The notes under the pieces: model-generated
Told to the model about the DNA's origin: nothing
The model's input: only the letters and a program-made list of their open reading frames with translations
Databases searched by the model: none
Program-made: the position numbers and the translations under genes
Source of the DNA: Psychrobacter lutiphocae DSM 21542
GTDB lineage: Bacteria > Pseudomonadota > Gammaproteobacteria > Pseudomonadales > Moraxellaceae
DNA length: 36,781 nt
Direction: 5' to 3'
Assembly: GCF_000382145.1 (NCBI RefSeq)
Contig: NZ_KB907652.1
Coordinates: 1 to 36,781 of the forward strand
In this document: positions 25,552 to 33,806 of the stretch, one piece after another
How the letters are laid out: the number at the start of each line of letters is the position of its first letter
Position numbering within the stretch: the first letter of the stretch is position 1

Positions 25552-27219
25552 ATGAGCAATAATTCAAAGTATAATAAAAGTTCAAAGGACAAAAAACCCA
25601 ATATATTGGTAGTAGTAGTTGATGATATGGGCTTTAGTGATGCACCGTCCTATGGCGGTGAAGCGAAAATGCCCTACCTTACACAACTTTGTAATAATGG
25701 GGTCAAATTTCGTCACTCACATACGTCATCACTATGTGCCCCCACTCGGGCGATGTTGTTAACTGGTGTTGATAACCATTTATGTGGTCTTGGTAATATG
25801 CCACCATTTCAAACTACCAATCAATTCAACCAGCCTGGCTACGAAGGGTGGCTAAATGACCGTGTAATAACTATTGCAGAAGTACTGCATGCTAATGATT
25901 ACCATACCTATATGTCAGGAAAATGGCATTTGGGTTTCCGTCAAGATAAATATCCAAGCCAACAAGGCTTTGAAAAATCTTTTGCATTTATGGGTGGCGG
26001 TACAAGTCACTGGGCGGATATGCGTCCATTGTCCCGTACAGAGATTGGCACCAACTTTTATGTTGAAAATGACACACGCCTTGAGAGCTTACCAGAAGAC
26101 TTTTATTCATCGATTTACTTCGCAGATAAAATGATTCAATACTTAGGCGAACAAACCGATGACAATCCTTTTTTTGCATACTTAGCTTTTACTGCACCGC
26201 ATGACCCGATACAAGTTCCTGATAAATGGATAGATAACTATAAAGGCTTGTATGACGTTGGGTATGATGTCATTAAAAGACGACGGTTAGCCAAGATGAA
26301 AGATCTGGGGCTATTAGCCCCTAACACCCCATTGAATCCAGGCGATAATAAGATACCTAGCTGGGATAGCTTGAGCAAAGAACAGCAACGTGAGCAAGCA
26401 AGAGTCATGGAAGTGTATAGTGCTATGCTTGAATGTATGGATGCACAGATGGGAAGGGTTATCAACAAAATTAAAGACATGAATAAATGGGAAGATACCA
26501 TCGTGTTTTTTATGTCAGATAATGGCGCCAACCCCAAACAGCCTTGGTTTTATGCCCCTAACACCAAGGAGCAAATAGAAAGGGATTTCGATAATAGTTA
26601 TGCAAATATCGGACGGCCTAACTCATTTGTATCCATTGGACCAGGGTGGGCGCAAGTCGCTAATACGCCACTGTCTTATTTTAAACTTACTTCCTATGAA
26701 GGCGGTACTAAGACACCGCTTATTGTTTCTGGTCATGGTGTTAAATTAAGAGGCGTTGATTCGCAGAATCGTCTTCATGTAACGGATTTATTTCCTACCT
26801 TGCTCGAGCTAACCAATAGTAACCGACCAGCTACGGCCAATGGTCAACCTCTAGCACCACTATATGGTAAATCTTATGCCAAAATACTTGCTGGCTCGAG
26901 TATAACTTTGCATCGAGGGGATAATGAAGTAATTGGGTTTGAAATTATGGAAAATAAGTCCTTAACTAAGGGGGATTGGAAAGTGTTGTTCCAACCACCT
27001 CCTTATGGGGATGGTAAGCATTGGCACCTTTATAATATAAAAGAGGATGAGCTTGAACTAAATGACTTAGCAAGTGTATATCCTGAAAAGGTACAAGAGT
27101 TGGTGGAAGAGTGGGAGCGCTATGCCAAACAAGTGGGGTATATTAAATCTAATGGTCAATTACAGATGGATACTTATGACAACCCTGAAGAGTTCTATGT
27201 ACATCTCGGAGCTAACTAA
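25552..27219 (+). CDS. Type I arylsulfatase, AtsA-like, apparently cytoplasmic
   Basis: 555 aa. The formylglycine signature CAPTR is at residues 62-66 followed by AMLLTG, so Cys62 would be converted to formylglycine by a maturase encoded elsewhere. Metal-binding DD at 24-25 (VVVDDMGF), SGKWHLG and FMSDNGANPKQPW complete the active site of alkaline-phosphatase-superfamily sulfatases. CAPTRAMLLTG and the following GVDNHLCGLG are close to the Pseudomonas aryl sulfatase AtsA pattern. No signal peptide: the N-terminus is Asn/Lys-rich, so hydrolysis of an imported sulfate ester in the cytoplasm is likely. In context the aryl product would be hydroquinone or a related phenol. GAGAGG before the ATG lies at the end of the preceding mini-ORF. 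Confidence 0.9.
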   Translation: MSNNSKYNKSSKDKKPNILVVVVDDMGFSDAPSYGGEAKMPYLTQLCNNGVKFRHSHTSSLCAPTRAMLLTGVDNHLCGLGNMPPFQTTNQFNQPGYEGWLNDRVITIAEVLHANDYHTYMSGKWHLGFRQDKYPSQQGFEKSFAFMGGGTSHWADMRPLSRTEIGTNFYVENDTRLESLPEDFYSSIYFADKMIQYLGEQTDDNPFFAYLAFTAPHDPIQVPDKWIDNYKGLYDVGYDVIKRRRLAKMKDLGLLAPNTPLNPGDNKIPSWDSLSKEQQREQARVMEVYSAMLECMDAQMGRVINKIKDMNKWEDTIVFFMSDNGANPKQPWFYAPNTKEQIERDFDNSYANIGRPNSFVSIGPGWAQVANTPLSYFKLTSYEGGTKTPLIVSGHGVKLRGVDSQNRLHVTDLFPTLLELTNSNRPATANGQPLAPLYGKSYAKILAGSSITLHRGDNEVIGFEIMENKSLTKGDWKVLFQPPPYGDGKHWHLYNIKEDELELNDLASVYPEKVQELVEEWERYAKQVGYIKSNGQLQMDTYDNPEEFYVHLGAN

Positions 27220-27305
27220 ATACAAGTTTTGCCCTTAACCCAATAACTTTATACCATTAAGACAAAATGGATCAAGGACATGTTCATTGAAACATTAGTG
27301 GTGAG

Positions 27306-27335
27306 AAGCCTGCTTGACGTCTATTCAACAGGCTT
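27306..27335 (+). promoter_or_regulatory. mRNA hairpin between sulfatase and TRAP-binding-protein genes
   Basis: AAGCCTG (27306-27312) and CAGGCTT (27329-27335) form a 7-bp stem with a 16-nt loop about 20 nt before the ATG of the next gene. There is no T-tract, so it is more likely an attenuating or stabilising structure than a terminator. Confidence 0.4.
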
Positions 27336-27356
27336 AATAATTAAAAGGATTTTGTT

Positions 27357-28412
27357 ATGAAAAAATTAAGTTGTTCAGGTATGGTTATAGCCACACTACT
27401 GGCTCTTGGCGGATGTAATAATGCTGATACTGCCGCTGAAACCAATGCAGCACCTACATCCACACAAACTATATTGCGCTTTTCACATTTATGGCCTGCT
27501 ACTGGTGTTTTAAACCAAGAGCTTTTTGAGCCGTGGGCAAAGAAAATTGAAGAAGACTCTGATGGACGGCTAAAAATTGAAATATACCCTTCAAGCTCAT
27601 TAAGCAAGCCTGACAATACCTATGATGCAACTGTTAAAGGGGTGGTTGATATTGGTGCTCAAGTTCCTGGCTATGTTAGTGGGCGCTTCCCATTAACTGA
27701 AATAACCCAGCTTCCTGGTTTATCAACCTCATCTAGTCAATTAAACTGTATTTTACAAACCTTGTATGATGATGATGTCATAGCCAGTGAGTACGAAGAT
27801 ACGCATCCATTATTCATGATGGCGGCCGGTCCAGGCATACTACATACGTCTGATAAGTTAATTGAGAAACCTGAGGATATGGTCGGTATGCGTATTCGAG
27901 GGCCTTCTATTATTGCTATTAACATCATTGAATCTGCAGGTGGTACACCTGTTGGCTTACCAGCTCCAGACCAATACAACTCTCTACAACGCGGGGTGAT
28001 TGATGGTGTTAGCTTTACTTGGGATGGCGTGGGTGCGTTTCGTTTAAACGAACTACTCGATACTCATACAGACATTCCATTATATAGTCCCGCCATATTC
28101 GTCACTATGAATAAAGATAAATATGAAAGCTTGCCAGATGATCTCAAAAAAGTCATTGATGATAACTCAGGTGCCTCAATGTCTCGCCGTGCAGGAGAAA
28201 TCTTCGATAGTGAGGATAAAAAACATAAGGATGAAGCAATTGCAAAAGGTGATGCCCTTGTTACCATACCAGATCCTTTAAACGATCCAAGATGGAAAGA
28301 CTTGCTTACTTCTGAAACTGAGAAATACCTTAAAGAAGCGTCCGTCACTGGAATAGACGCTCATAACATTTATCGTAAAGCTCAACAGGCTAGTCGCTCT
28401 TGTAAAACCTGA
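27357..28412 (+). CDS. TRAP transporter solute-binding lipoprotein (DctP family), orphan
   Basis: 351 aa. The signal sequence ends in a lipobox LGGC with Cys20 followed by Asn-Asn, so it should be a membrane-anchored lipoprotein. The mature part is a DctP-fold: LRFSHLWPATGVLNQ, WAKKIEEDSDGRLKIEIYPS, a conserved Arg in VGMRIRGPS that usually salt-bridges a substrate carboxylate or similar anion, and GVIDGVSFTWDG. No DctQ or DctM membrane subunits are in the window, so uptake needs components encoded elsewhere, or the protein serves another role such as capture or sensing. It lies 137 nt after the sulfatase and ends at a strong terminator, closing this gene set. Confidence 0.88.
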   Translation: MKKLSCSGMVIATLLALGGCNNADTAAETNAAPTSTQTILRFSHLWPATGVLNQELFEPWAKKIEEDSDGRLKIEIYPSSSLSKPDNTYDATVKGVVDIGAQVPGYVSGRFPLTEITQLPGLSTSSSQLNCILQTLYDDDVIASEYEDTHPLFMMAAGPGILHTSDKLIEKPEDMVGMRIRGPSIIAINIIESAGGTPVGLPAPDQYNSLQRGVIDGVSFTWDGVGAFRLNELLDTHTDIPLYSPAIFVTMNKDKYESLPDDLKKVIDDNSGASMSRRAGEIFDSEDKKHKDEAIAKGDALVTIPDPLNDPRWKDLLTSETEKYLKEASVTGIDAHNIYRKAQQASRSCKT

Positions 28413-28440
28413 GTTCCTATTCGTAACTTGACAGACCAAC

Positions 28441-28467
28441 AGCAGCCTTTTAAGCGGCTGCTTTTTT
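28441..28467 (+). terminator. Intrinsic terminator after the TRAP-binding-protein gene
   Basis: AGCAGCC and GGCTGCT (28441-28447 and 28455-28461) form a GC-rich 7-bp stem with a 7-nt loop, followed by TTTTT. Located 28 nt after the stop codon. Confidence 0.92.
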
Positions 28468-28484
28468 AGCTCTCAGGCATAGCT

Positions 28485-28949
28485 CTATGTATTATAGCCA
28501 TTAAGTTCTGACTGCATTTGATAGGCAACCAATTGATCATTCTCAAGCACCTCTTTTATAACCTTGAAATCATTGGCTAAATAGAACGGCTTGGCTGTCA
28601 AAGTCGACTCTGCTGTAAGCCTTGTTATCCCTTGTTGAAGATAATCTGCTTTCGTTCTATTCAGTAATTGTTTGCCAACTCCCTGCCCTTGGCTCTCAGG
28701 TTTCACATAGTTGAGCAATATCTCACCTTTTTTTGATACTAAAATAAAACCAACAATCTGTTCATCGTACTGATAAACCAACGCATAGTTGTTGCTGATC
28801 CATTGTTCGACATTACTTTGCGTTTTATTGGCTAGCCACTGCTCGATTGCAACAGGATCATTTTGATGATCTGCAACGCAGGACAGAATACTCTCCCTAA
28901 TCACATTCGCAATGTCTTTTGCATCTGCTATTTTTGCGAGTTCAATCAT
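28485..28949 (-). CDS. GNAT-family N-acetyltransferase
   Basis: 154 aa from the ATG at 28949, which has AGGAAA 9 nt upstream and gives the usual GNAT start (MIELAKIADAKDIANVIRES). A longer frame opens at a TTG at 29030 but adds an unrelated Lys/Ser-rich extension. The acetyl-CoA binding motif A is visible as VKPESQGQGVGKQLL, and the fold's later strand as ESTLTAKPFYLANDFKVI. Substrate unknown. It converges with the sulfatase set and diverges from the MNIO locus. Confidence 0.85.
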   Translation of the reverse strand: MIELAKIADAKDIANVIRESILSCVADHQNDPVAIEQWLANKTQSNVEQWISNNYALVYQYDEQIVGFILVSKKGEILLNYVKPESQGQGVGKQLLNRTKADYLQQGITRLTAESTLTAKPFYLANDFKVIKEVLENDQLVAYQMQSELNGYNT

Positions 28950-29339
28950 CTCAGCTTTCCTACTTTGAGTCGTTTTCCTATTATAAATTGATTTAGATGT
29001 TTTAAGTTGATTTAGTAACTCAACTTTCAACTTTCACCATTCCCACTAATATTTTCTAAAAATATTATGCCCACAAATACTGCGCTCACCTACTCAAAAC
29101 ATTAGATCAATCGTTTTTATTGAAAAATAAAAAGTACTATAAATCAATTACTTATATTAATTTAAAAATAATTATCTAAAAAAATTAAAAATAAGTGTAA
29201 GAAAAGCCGCCCATGCTACGTCTAATTAATAACAGACAAATAACTTGCCGTTGATTTGAGTACGACATCATTGACAGGGCCATAAGTTTTAAGACTGTTA
29301 TCATCTATAAATTATTTATCCCTATCAATGGAGTACATC
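28950..29339. other. Divergent region upstream of the MNIO-RiPP locus
   Basis: About 390 bp of very AT-rich DNA, especially at 29080-29210. It must contain the promoter of the precursor genes. A TTGACA (29272-29277) is a possible -35, but no good -10 follows at 16-18 bp; TATAAA (29307-29312) is too far. An ECF-type promoter read by the sigma factor encoded at 33035 is an alternative, but its recognition sequence is unknown to me. Confidence 0.4.
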
Positions 29340-29570
29340 ATGAAAAAATCAGCATTTATTACCAGTTTAGCCCTAGGTTCACTTATGACTATGAGTGGCG
29401 CTAATGCAGCGAATCCTTTTAATGCCAAACCTATGCCAAATGCTCACCAAAGTGAGAGTAAGGCAGCAGACGCTAAATGCGGCGAAGGCAAATGCGGGAC
29501 TACTGTTAAAAAACCTACCAAAAAAGCGGATGCCAAATGTGGTGAAGGCAAATGTGGCGGCAGTAAATAG
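29340..29570 (+). CDS. hvfA: MNIO-modified precursor peptide with EGKCG motifs (HvfA/bufferin type)
   Basis: 76 aa from the ATG at 29340, preceded by GGAG; an in-frame ATG four codons earlier overlaps the binding site. An Sec signal peptide ends near residue 23 (MSGANA, then ANPF). The mature part is small and Lys/Ala-rich and contains two copies of AKCGEGKCG, giving four cysteines and two EGKCG motifs. In Haemophilus HvfA and related bufferins the EGKCG cysteines are converted to thiooxazole-type heterocycles by the DUF692 enzyme and bind copper. Enzyme, partner and transporter-like genes follow directly. The product is expected in the periplasm after modification. Confidence 0.88.
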   Translation: MKKSAFITSLALGSLMTMSGANAANPFNAKPMPNAHQSESKAADAKCGEGKCGTTVKKPTKKADAKCGEGKCGGSK

Positions 29571-29693
29571 CGCCTCTACTGTTAAAGCTAATTACCCTTT
29601 TGGGCAGTCGTACATTAAAACAGTTGCTCAACAAATCAGTCGTACATCAAAACAGTTAAATTAAATCAATCTTATAAAAACCGGAATATTATT

Positions 29694-29984
29694 ATGAATA
29701 CCAAATCAATCGTTGCAAGTTTAGCCCTAGGCTCATTAGTCACCTTAGGTGGCTGCACCTCAACCAACCCTTTTTCTGCTAACGCAATGGATTCAGGCTA
29801 CAAAAATGGCGAAAAAGCCCATCAAGGGTCATGTGGCGCTAATAAAAAAGCCGAAGCCAAATGTGGTGCTGAAAAAAGTGCTGAAGCCAAATGTGGTGCC
29901 GATAAAAAAGCAGATAGCTCGTGCGGTGCAGACAAGAAAATGGATGCCAAATGCGGTGAAGCCAAATGTGGTGGCACTAAATAG
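29694..29984 (+). CDS. Second MNIO precursor peptide, EAKCG type, with lipobox
   Basis: 96 aa. Residues 5-15 (SIVASLALGSL) closely match the leader of the preceding precursor, so the two genes derive from a duplication. The signal ends in LGGC with Cys21, a lipobox, unlike the first precursor. The mature region carries six CG-containing cysteines spaced by GADKK or GANKK linkers: three EAKCG, two SCG and one further KCG. Only the Gly of EGKCG is changed to Ala. It is 123 nt after the first precursor. If modified, it would be a copper-binding peptide tethered to a membrane; whether EAKCG is accepted by the enzyme is unknown. Confidence 0.82.
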   Translation: MNTKSIVASLALGSLVTLGGCTSTNPFSANAMDSGYKNGEKAHQGSCGANKKAEAKCGAEKSAEAKCGADKKADSSCGADKKMDAKCGEAKCGGTK

Positions 29985-30061
29985 CATTGGTCAATTGAAC
30001 AAACTGCTACTGGGTTAAAGGTCTATTTTTACCCTTGTAATAAAATCAATAAAGGACTGTT

Positions 30062-31132
30062 ATGACGTTACCTCTCTCAAGCTCAATTATTCCCTCTAAA
30101 GATAGCACTGCTAAAGCTATAAAACAGTTAGGCGGTGCAGGGCTTGGGTTTCGTCGTGAGCTTTTAGCAGAGATGGGTAAAGCAGATCTGTCTGATATTG
30201 ATTTTTTTGAGATATCGCCAGAGAACTGGTTAAATTCTAACGGTCAAATGGGCGGTCAATACCACAAGCAGTTACGATCATTTACCGAACAACATCCCTT
30301 TGTTTGTCATGGTTTGTCGTTATCAATCGGCAGCACAGCCCCTTTAGATACCGCACTTTTAAAAAATATCAAAGCCTTTATGCAGACCCATGATATCGGG
30401 CTATACACCGAGCATCTGTCTTGGTGTAGCGACACCTCGGGTCATTTATATGACTTGCTCCCTATCCCTTGTACTGAGGAAGCAGTTTACTGGGTTGCGG
30501 ATAGAATTAAGCAGGCACAAGATATTTTGGGTCAACAAATTGGGTTTGAAAACGCCTCTTATTATTTTAGCCCCCCAACGAATGGCGTCAGCTGTGACAT
30601 GAGCGATGCTGAATTTATCAGCGCCGTTGCCAATGAAGCAGACTGCTTACTGCACTTGGATGTGAATAATATTTATGTTAACAGTCAAAACTTTGGCTTT
30701 GATGCGCATGACTATTTACGGCAGCTGCCGCTTGAGCGCACCTGTTATCTCCATGTGGCGGGGCATCATACTGAAGAAGATGGGCTGATTGTAGATACTC
30801 ATGGTGCGAGCGTGATTGATCCTGTTTGGGCATTATTATCTGACGCTTATGCCCTTATCAAGCAAAAAACAGGACGTCCTGCCAGCGCCTTACCGACCTG
30901 TTTAGAGCGCGATTTCAATTTTCCAAGTATGGATGATCTGATTGATGAAGTGTCTTATATTCGCCAGTTACAGTTGCAATCACATACGTCAGATAAACCC
31001 TATAAGTCACAAACGGGTTCTGCCCAAAAGGCGACGTTAACCAATCCGTCATTGTCTGGTTATCAGACTAATGATAGTCAGCTGGCTAATCAAGGCCTGC
31101 AGACTAAGGACGGTCAGCATGACCTTATCTAA
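30062..31132 (+). CDS. hvfB: MNIO (DUF692) multinuclear non-haem iron oxidase, HvfB/BufB type
   Basis: 356 aa TIM-barrel enzyme that modifies cysteines of the precursor peptides. Metal-ligand candidates are conserved: His83 (VCHGLS), Glu117-His118 (YTEHLSW), Glu163 (FENASYY), Asp200 (LHLDVNN), His231 and His235-His236 (YLHVAGHH), Asp245 and Glu282 (LERDFNFP). GxGLGFRREL and FFEISPENW near the N-terminus are typical of the family. The C-terminal 55 residues are Ser/Gln/Thr-rich, not conserved, and end inside the next gene. AAAGGA precedes the ATG. It needs the DUF2063 partner encoded next, whose start overlaps this stop codon by 14 nt. Confidence 0.92.
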   Translation: MTLPLSSSIIPSKDSTAKAIKQLGGAGLGFRRELLAEMGKADLSDIDFFEISPENWLNSNGQMGGQYHKQLRSFTEQHPFVCHGLSLSIGSTAPLDTALLKNIKAFMQTHDIGLYTEHLSWCSDTSGHLYDLLPIPCTEEAVYWVADRIKQAQDILGQQIGFENASYYFSPPTNGVSCDMSDAEFISAVANEADCLLHLDVNNIYVNSQNFGFDAHDYLRQLPLERTCYLHVAGHHTEEDGLIVDTHGASVIDPVWALLSDAYALIKQKTGRPASALPTCLERDFNFPSMDDLIDEVSYIRQLQLQSHTSDKPYKSQTGSAQKATLTNPSLSGYQTNDSQLANQGLQTKDGQHDLI

Positions 31133-32135
31133 AGTTAACTCTGCTGGCGCTGATACCTCGGCAGCTTCTAAAGTGGCAGCTACTTCATTGACAGGTATCT
31201 CATTAACAGGTACCTCATTAACAGCCACCTCACCTCTGGCAGAGTTTCAACAGAGTTTTGGTCAATATTTACGAGAACAAAAGAGCCACATCGATAAGTC
31301 CAACTCAGACAGTGCCTCTCCATATCTTACAAACGAAACTCTCACAAATGTGACTCTCGCAAACGGAGCATCCATTCCCAGTCGCATTGGCAATTTATAT
31401 CAAACTCTTGTATTTAATAATATTCGGGGCTTTTTGGATAAATGCTTTCCCGTTTGCCAAAGTTTGATTAGTGATGATAAATGGCTATATATTTGCAAGC
31501 AATTTTTCCTTAATTATCCTTGCCATAGTCCTTATTTCACAGAAATTAACAAGCACTTCGTTGAGTATTTATCTGAACCTAAGGTATTACAACTATTGGA
31601 GCTTCCGCCTTATTTTGCCGAACTGGCGCATTATGAATGGGTCGAGCTTATGGTCGATACCTATATTCTTGACCCTTTGCCGAGTATCGCACCGACAGTT
31701 GATATTGAGCAACCTCTCAATGAATCGGCTTCGGATGTTAGCGATATGAGTTTAAGCGATTGTGGCTTAAGCTATTTAAGCATAAATCCAAGCGTGCAAA
31801 ACTTACACTATCAGTGGCCAGTACACTTGATTAGCGCAGAGTTTCAGCCCAATAGTCCTGAAGACAGTTTTTATTTGGTTTATAGAGATTATCAAAATAA
31901 GGTTCAGTTTATGACGGTCAATGCGCTAACTTATGCCCTAATTGACTTTATCAGTAGCCATCTCAGTAGCTATGTCAATAACTATAACCCTATTGAGGCA
32001 ACCGACAGTGGGCTGACCAAATTAATGCAAGCATTTGCCAACCACTTAGGGTATGAAGACGAGCAGATTTTAGTGTCCTTTGGCATTCCTTTAATTCATC
32101 AGCTATTGGATCAGCAGGTTTTATTCACATCATAA
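31119..32135 (+). CDS. hvfC: DUF2063 MNIO partner protein, HvfC/BufC type
   Basis: 338 aa from the ATG at 31119, which sits 14 nt inside the end of hvfB with AAGGA upstream and therefore probably is translationally coupled. The N-terminal 65 residues are Ser/Thr/Ala-rich and poorly conserved. The DUF2063 domain begins near AEFQQSFGQYLREQ and shows RIGNLYQTLVFNNIRGFLDKCFPVC and YFAELAHYEWVEL, its typical features. Partners of this type bind the precursor leader and present it to the MNIO enzyme. Some sequence around residues 15-35 (SLTGISLTGTSLTATS) is an internal short repeat, likely a disordered linker. Confidence 0.87.
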   Translation: MTLSKVNSAGADTSAASKVAATSLTGISLTGTSLTATSPLAEFQQSFGQYLREQKSHIDKSNSDSASPYLTNETLTNVTLANGASIPSRIGNLYQTLVFNNIRGFLDKCFPVCQSLISDDKWLYICKQFFLNYPCHSPYFTEINKHFVEYLSEPKVLQLLELPPYFAELAHYEWVELMVDTYILDPLPSIAPTVDIEQPLNESASDVSDMSLSDCGLSYLSINPSVQNLHYQWPVHLISAEFQPNSPEDSFYLVYRDYQNKVQFMTVNALTYALIDFISSHLSSYVNNYNPIEATDSGLTKLMQAFANHLGYEDEQILVSFGIPLIHQLLDQQVLFTS

Positions 32136-32190
32136 ATAAACTATTACTGTCCAAATATTTTGAAAGCTTTTCTAACATTGAGATTATTTT

Positions 32191-32862
32191 ATGAGCTTTG
32201 CCAGCAACACACTTAGACCTTTTAACGCCGTTATTTCTCGGTTAGAATCATTAGATTTTATTGCGCCTTTAGCGATACGTTTATACCTTGCGCCAATCTT
32301 TATCAGTGCTGGCTGGAATAAGGTCACAGGTTTTGATGACATTGTACAATGGTTTGGCAATAGTGATTGGGGATTAGGCTTACCAATGCCGATGCTGATG
32401 GCGGTATTGGTTATTTTGGCAGAATTAGTGGGTGGTATTGCGTTATTATTAGGGTTAGGCACCCGCTTTGTGTCATTTTCTTTAATAATTACCATGTTAG
32501 TGGCGATGTTTAGCGTCCACTGGGTCAATGGCTGGTATGCCATTACCCCGACCAATCCAGATACCAGTCTATCAAGTTTGATGAATATGTTTGGCTTTTG
32601 GGGCAGCGAGGCCAGTTTAGAGAATACCAATGAGGCGGCGTTACGCTTGGATAAAGCGCGAGAAATTTTGCAAACTCATGGTAATTATGACTGGCTAACC
32701 GAAACGGGGAATTTTGTGATTTTAAATAACGGCATTGAGTTTGCGGCAACCTATACTGTTATGTTGCTGGTGACCTTATTTTATGGCGCTGGTCGTTATG
32801 TCAGTATAGATTATTGGCTAAACCCTTCTGCCTCTAAGCGACAGTATCATTACAAAGCATAG
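32191..32862 (+). CDS. hvfD: DoxX-family membrane protein, HvfD/BufD type
   Basis: 223 aa with four predicted membrane helices. RLYLAPIFISAGWNKVTGF and the following AELVGGIALLLGLGTRFVSF form the DoxX pattern. A loop of about 70 residues between the third and fourth helix is longer than usual. DoxX proteins are frequent fourth members of MNIO-RiPP loci of the HvfABCD type; their role (redox coupling or export) is not settled. It follows hvfC by 55 nt and is the last of the four genes before a gap with a tandem repeat. Confidence 0.85.
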   Translation: MSFASNTLRPFNAVISRLESLDFIAPLAIRLYLAPIFISAGWNKVTGFDDIVQWFGNSDWGLGLPMPMLMAVLVILAELVGGIALLLGLGTRFVSFSLIITMLVAMFSVHWVNGWYAITPTNPDTSLSSLMNMFGFWGSEASLENTNEAALRLDKAREILQTHGNYDWLTETGNFVILNNGIEFAATYTVMLLVTLFYGAGRYVSIDYWLNPSASKRQYHYKA

Positions 32863-32933
32863 TTAGCTTATACTTATACTTATACTTATGATTTTGCTTA
32901 TGCCTAAACCCACCATTTTGAATCTATACCCTC

Positions 32934-32982
32934 AATACTAAATACTAAATACTAAATACTAAATACTAAATACTAAATACTA
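32934..32982. repeat. 7-bp tandem repeat, seven copies, upstream of the ECF sigma gene
   Basis: The unit AATACTA is repeated seven times without error from 32934 to 32982, ending 52 nt before the ATG of the sigma factor gene. Perfect short repeats of this kind can change copy number by slippage, and this one sits where promoter spacing could be affected. A smaller CTTATA repeat lies just before it (about 32869-32888). Confidence 0.95.
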
Positions 32983-33034
32983 ACAACCGTACCCGATAAC
33001 TTGTCCAATAACGATATACATAAGAGCTGTTAAA

Positions 33035-33661
33035 ATGAACGATGCCAGTCAGCTTCCTGTCCCAGAGCATTCTAGTATTACCCCGCAGTTTGTCGAAGCA
33101 GTTCGCCATCAAATGCTTGCGTTTGCTCGCCTACAACTGGACGATTATCACCTGGCAGAAGATGTGGTTCAAGATGCGCTACTCTCAGCGTTGCAATATA
33201 GTGGTCAGTTCAAAGGTAATGCGGCTTTTAAAAGCTGGGTATTTGCCATTTTAAAAAACAAAATCATTGATAATATTAGAAAAAATAGTAAATACTCCAC
33301 GATATCAAGCCTGAAAGAGAGTAGCGATGACAATGAGGATAGCTTATTGGATGCTCTATTTGATGAGGCAGGGTCTTGGTATCCAGAGTGTAAGCCGAGT
33401 CAATTTGATGACAGTTGGTGTGACCCTGAAGCCCATGTCCATTCTGAGGGGTTTTGGCAGGTGCTCGAGGCCTGCTTAACCAATCTGCCTAGTGAGCAGG
33501 CACGCGCTTTTTTAATGCGTGAATACATTGAGCTTGAGACGAGAGAAATCTGTGAAACGCTTTGCATAAGTAGCAGTAACTATTATGTATTAATGCACCG
33601 AGCACGGCTTGGTCTTCAGACTTGTTTGTCCATAAAATGGTTTAACTATACTGACGAATAA
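33035..33661 (+). CDS. ECF-type RNA polymerase sigma factor
   Basis: 208 aa. Region 2 is visible as YHLAEDVVQDALLSALQYSGQF followed by FKSWVFAILKNKIID (about 46-82), and region 4 as LPSEQARAFLMREYIELETREICETL plus NYYVLMHRARLGLQ (about 152-196). Acidic Asp/Glu-rich linker between them. Such sigma factors often control bufferin/DUF692 loci under copper or heavy-metal stress; here the assignment rests on position alone. The gene is followed at 33807 by a small zinc-finger protein that may be its anti-sigma factor. The start codon context (GAGCTGTTAAAATG) is weak. Confidence 0.88.
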   Translation: MNDASQLPVPEHSSITPQFVEAVRHQMLAFARLQLDDYHLAEDVVQDALLSALQYSGQFKGNAAFKSWVFAILKNKIIDNIRKNSKYSTISSLKESSDDNEDSLLDALFDEAGSWYPECKPSQFDDSWCDPEAHVHSEGFWQVLEACLTNLPSEQARAFLMREYIELETREICETLCISSSNYYVLMHRARLGLQTCLSIKWFNYTDE

Positions 33662-33806
33662 CGGCTCTATTGGACAAGGGTTAACTGGAATCCTGGTTCT
33701 GTTGTGCAACCCTTTATTCTACTATTAAACTTGCCTAAAACTCAAAAGACTAAAGATCATGTTAGAAAATTGTGGGACAATCATCGAAACTAAGGCGACA
33801 TACACT

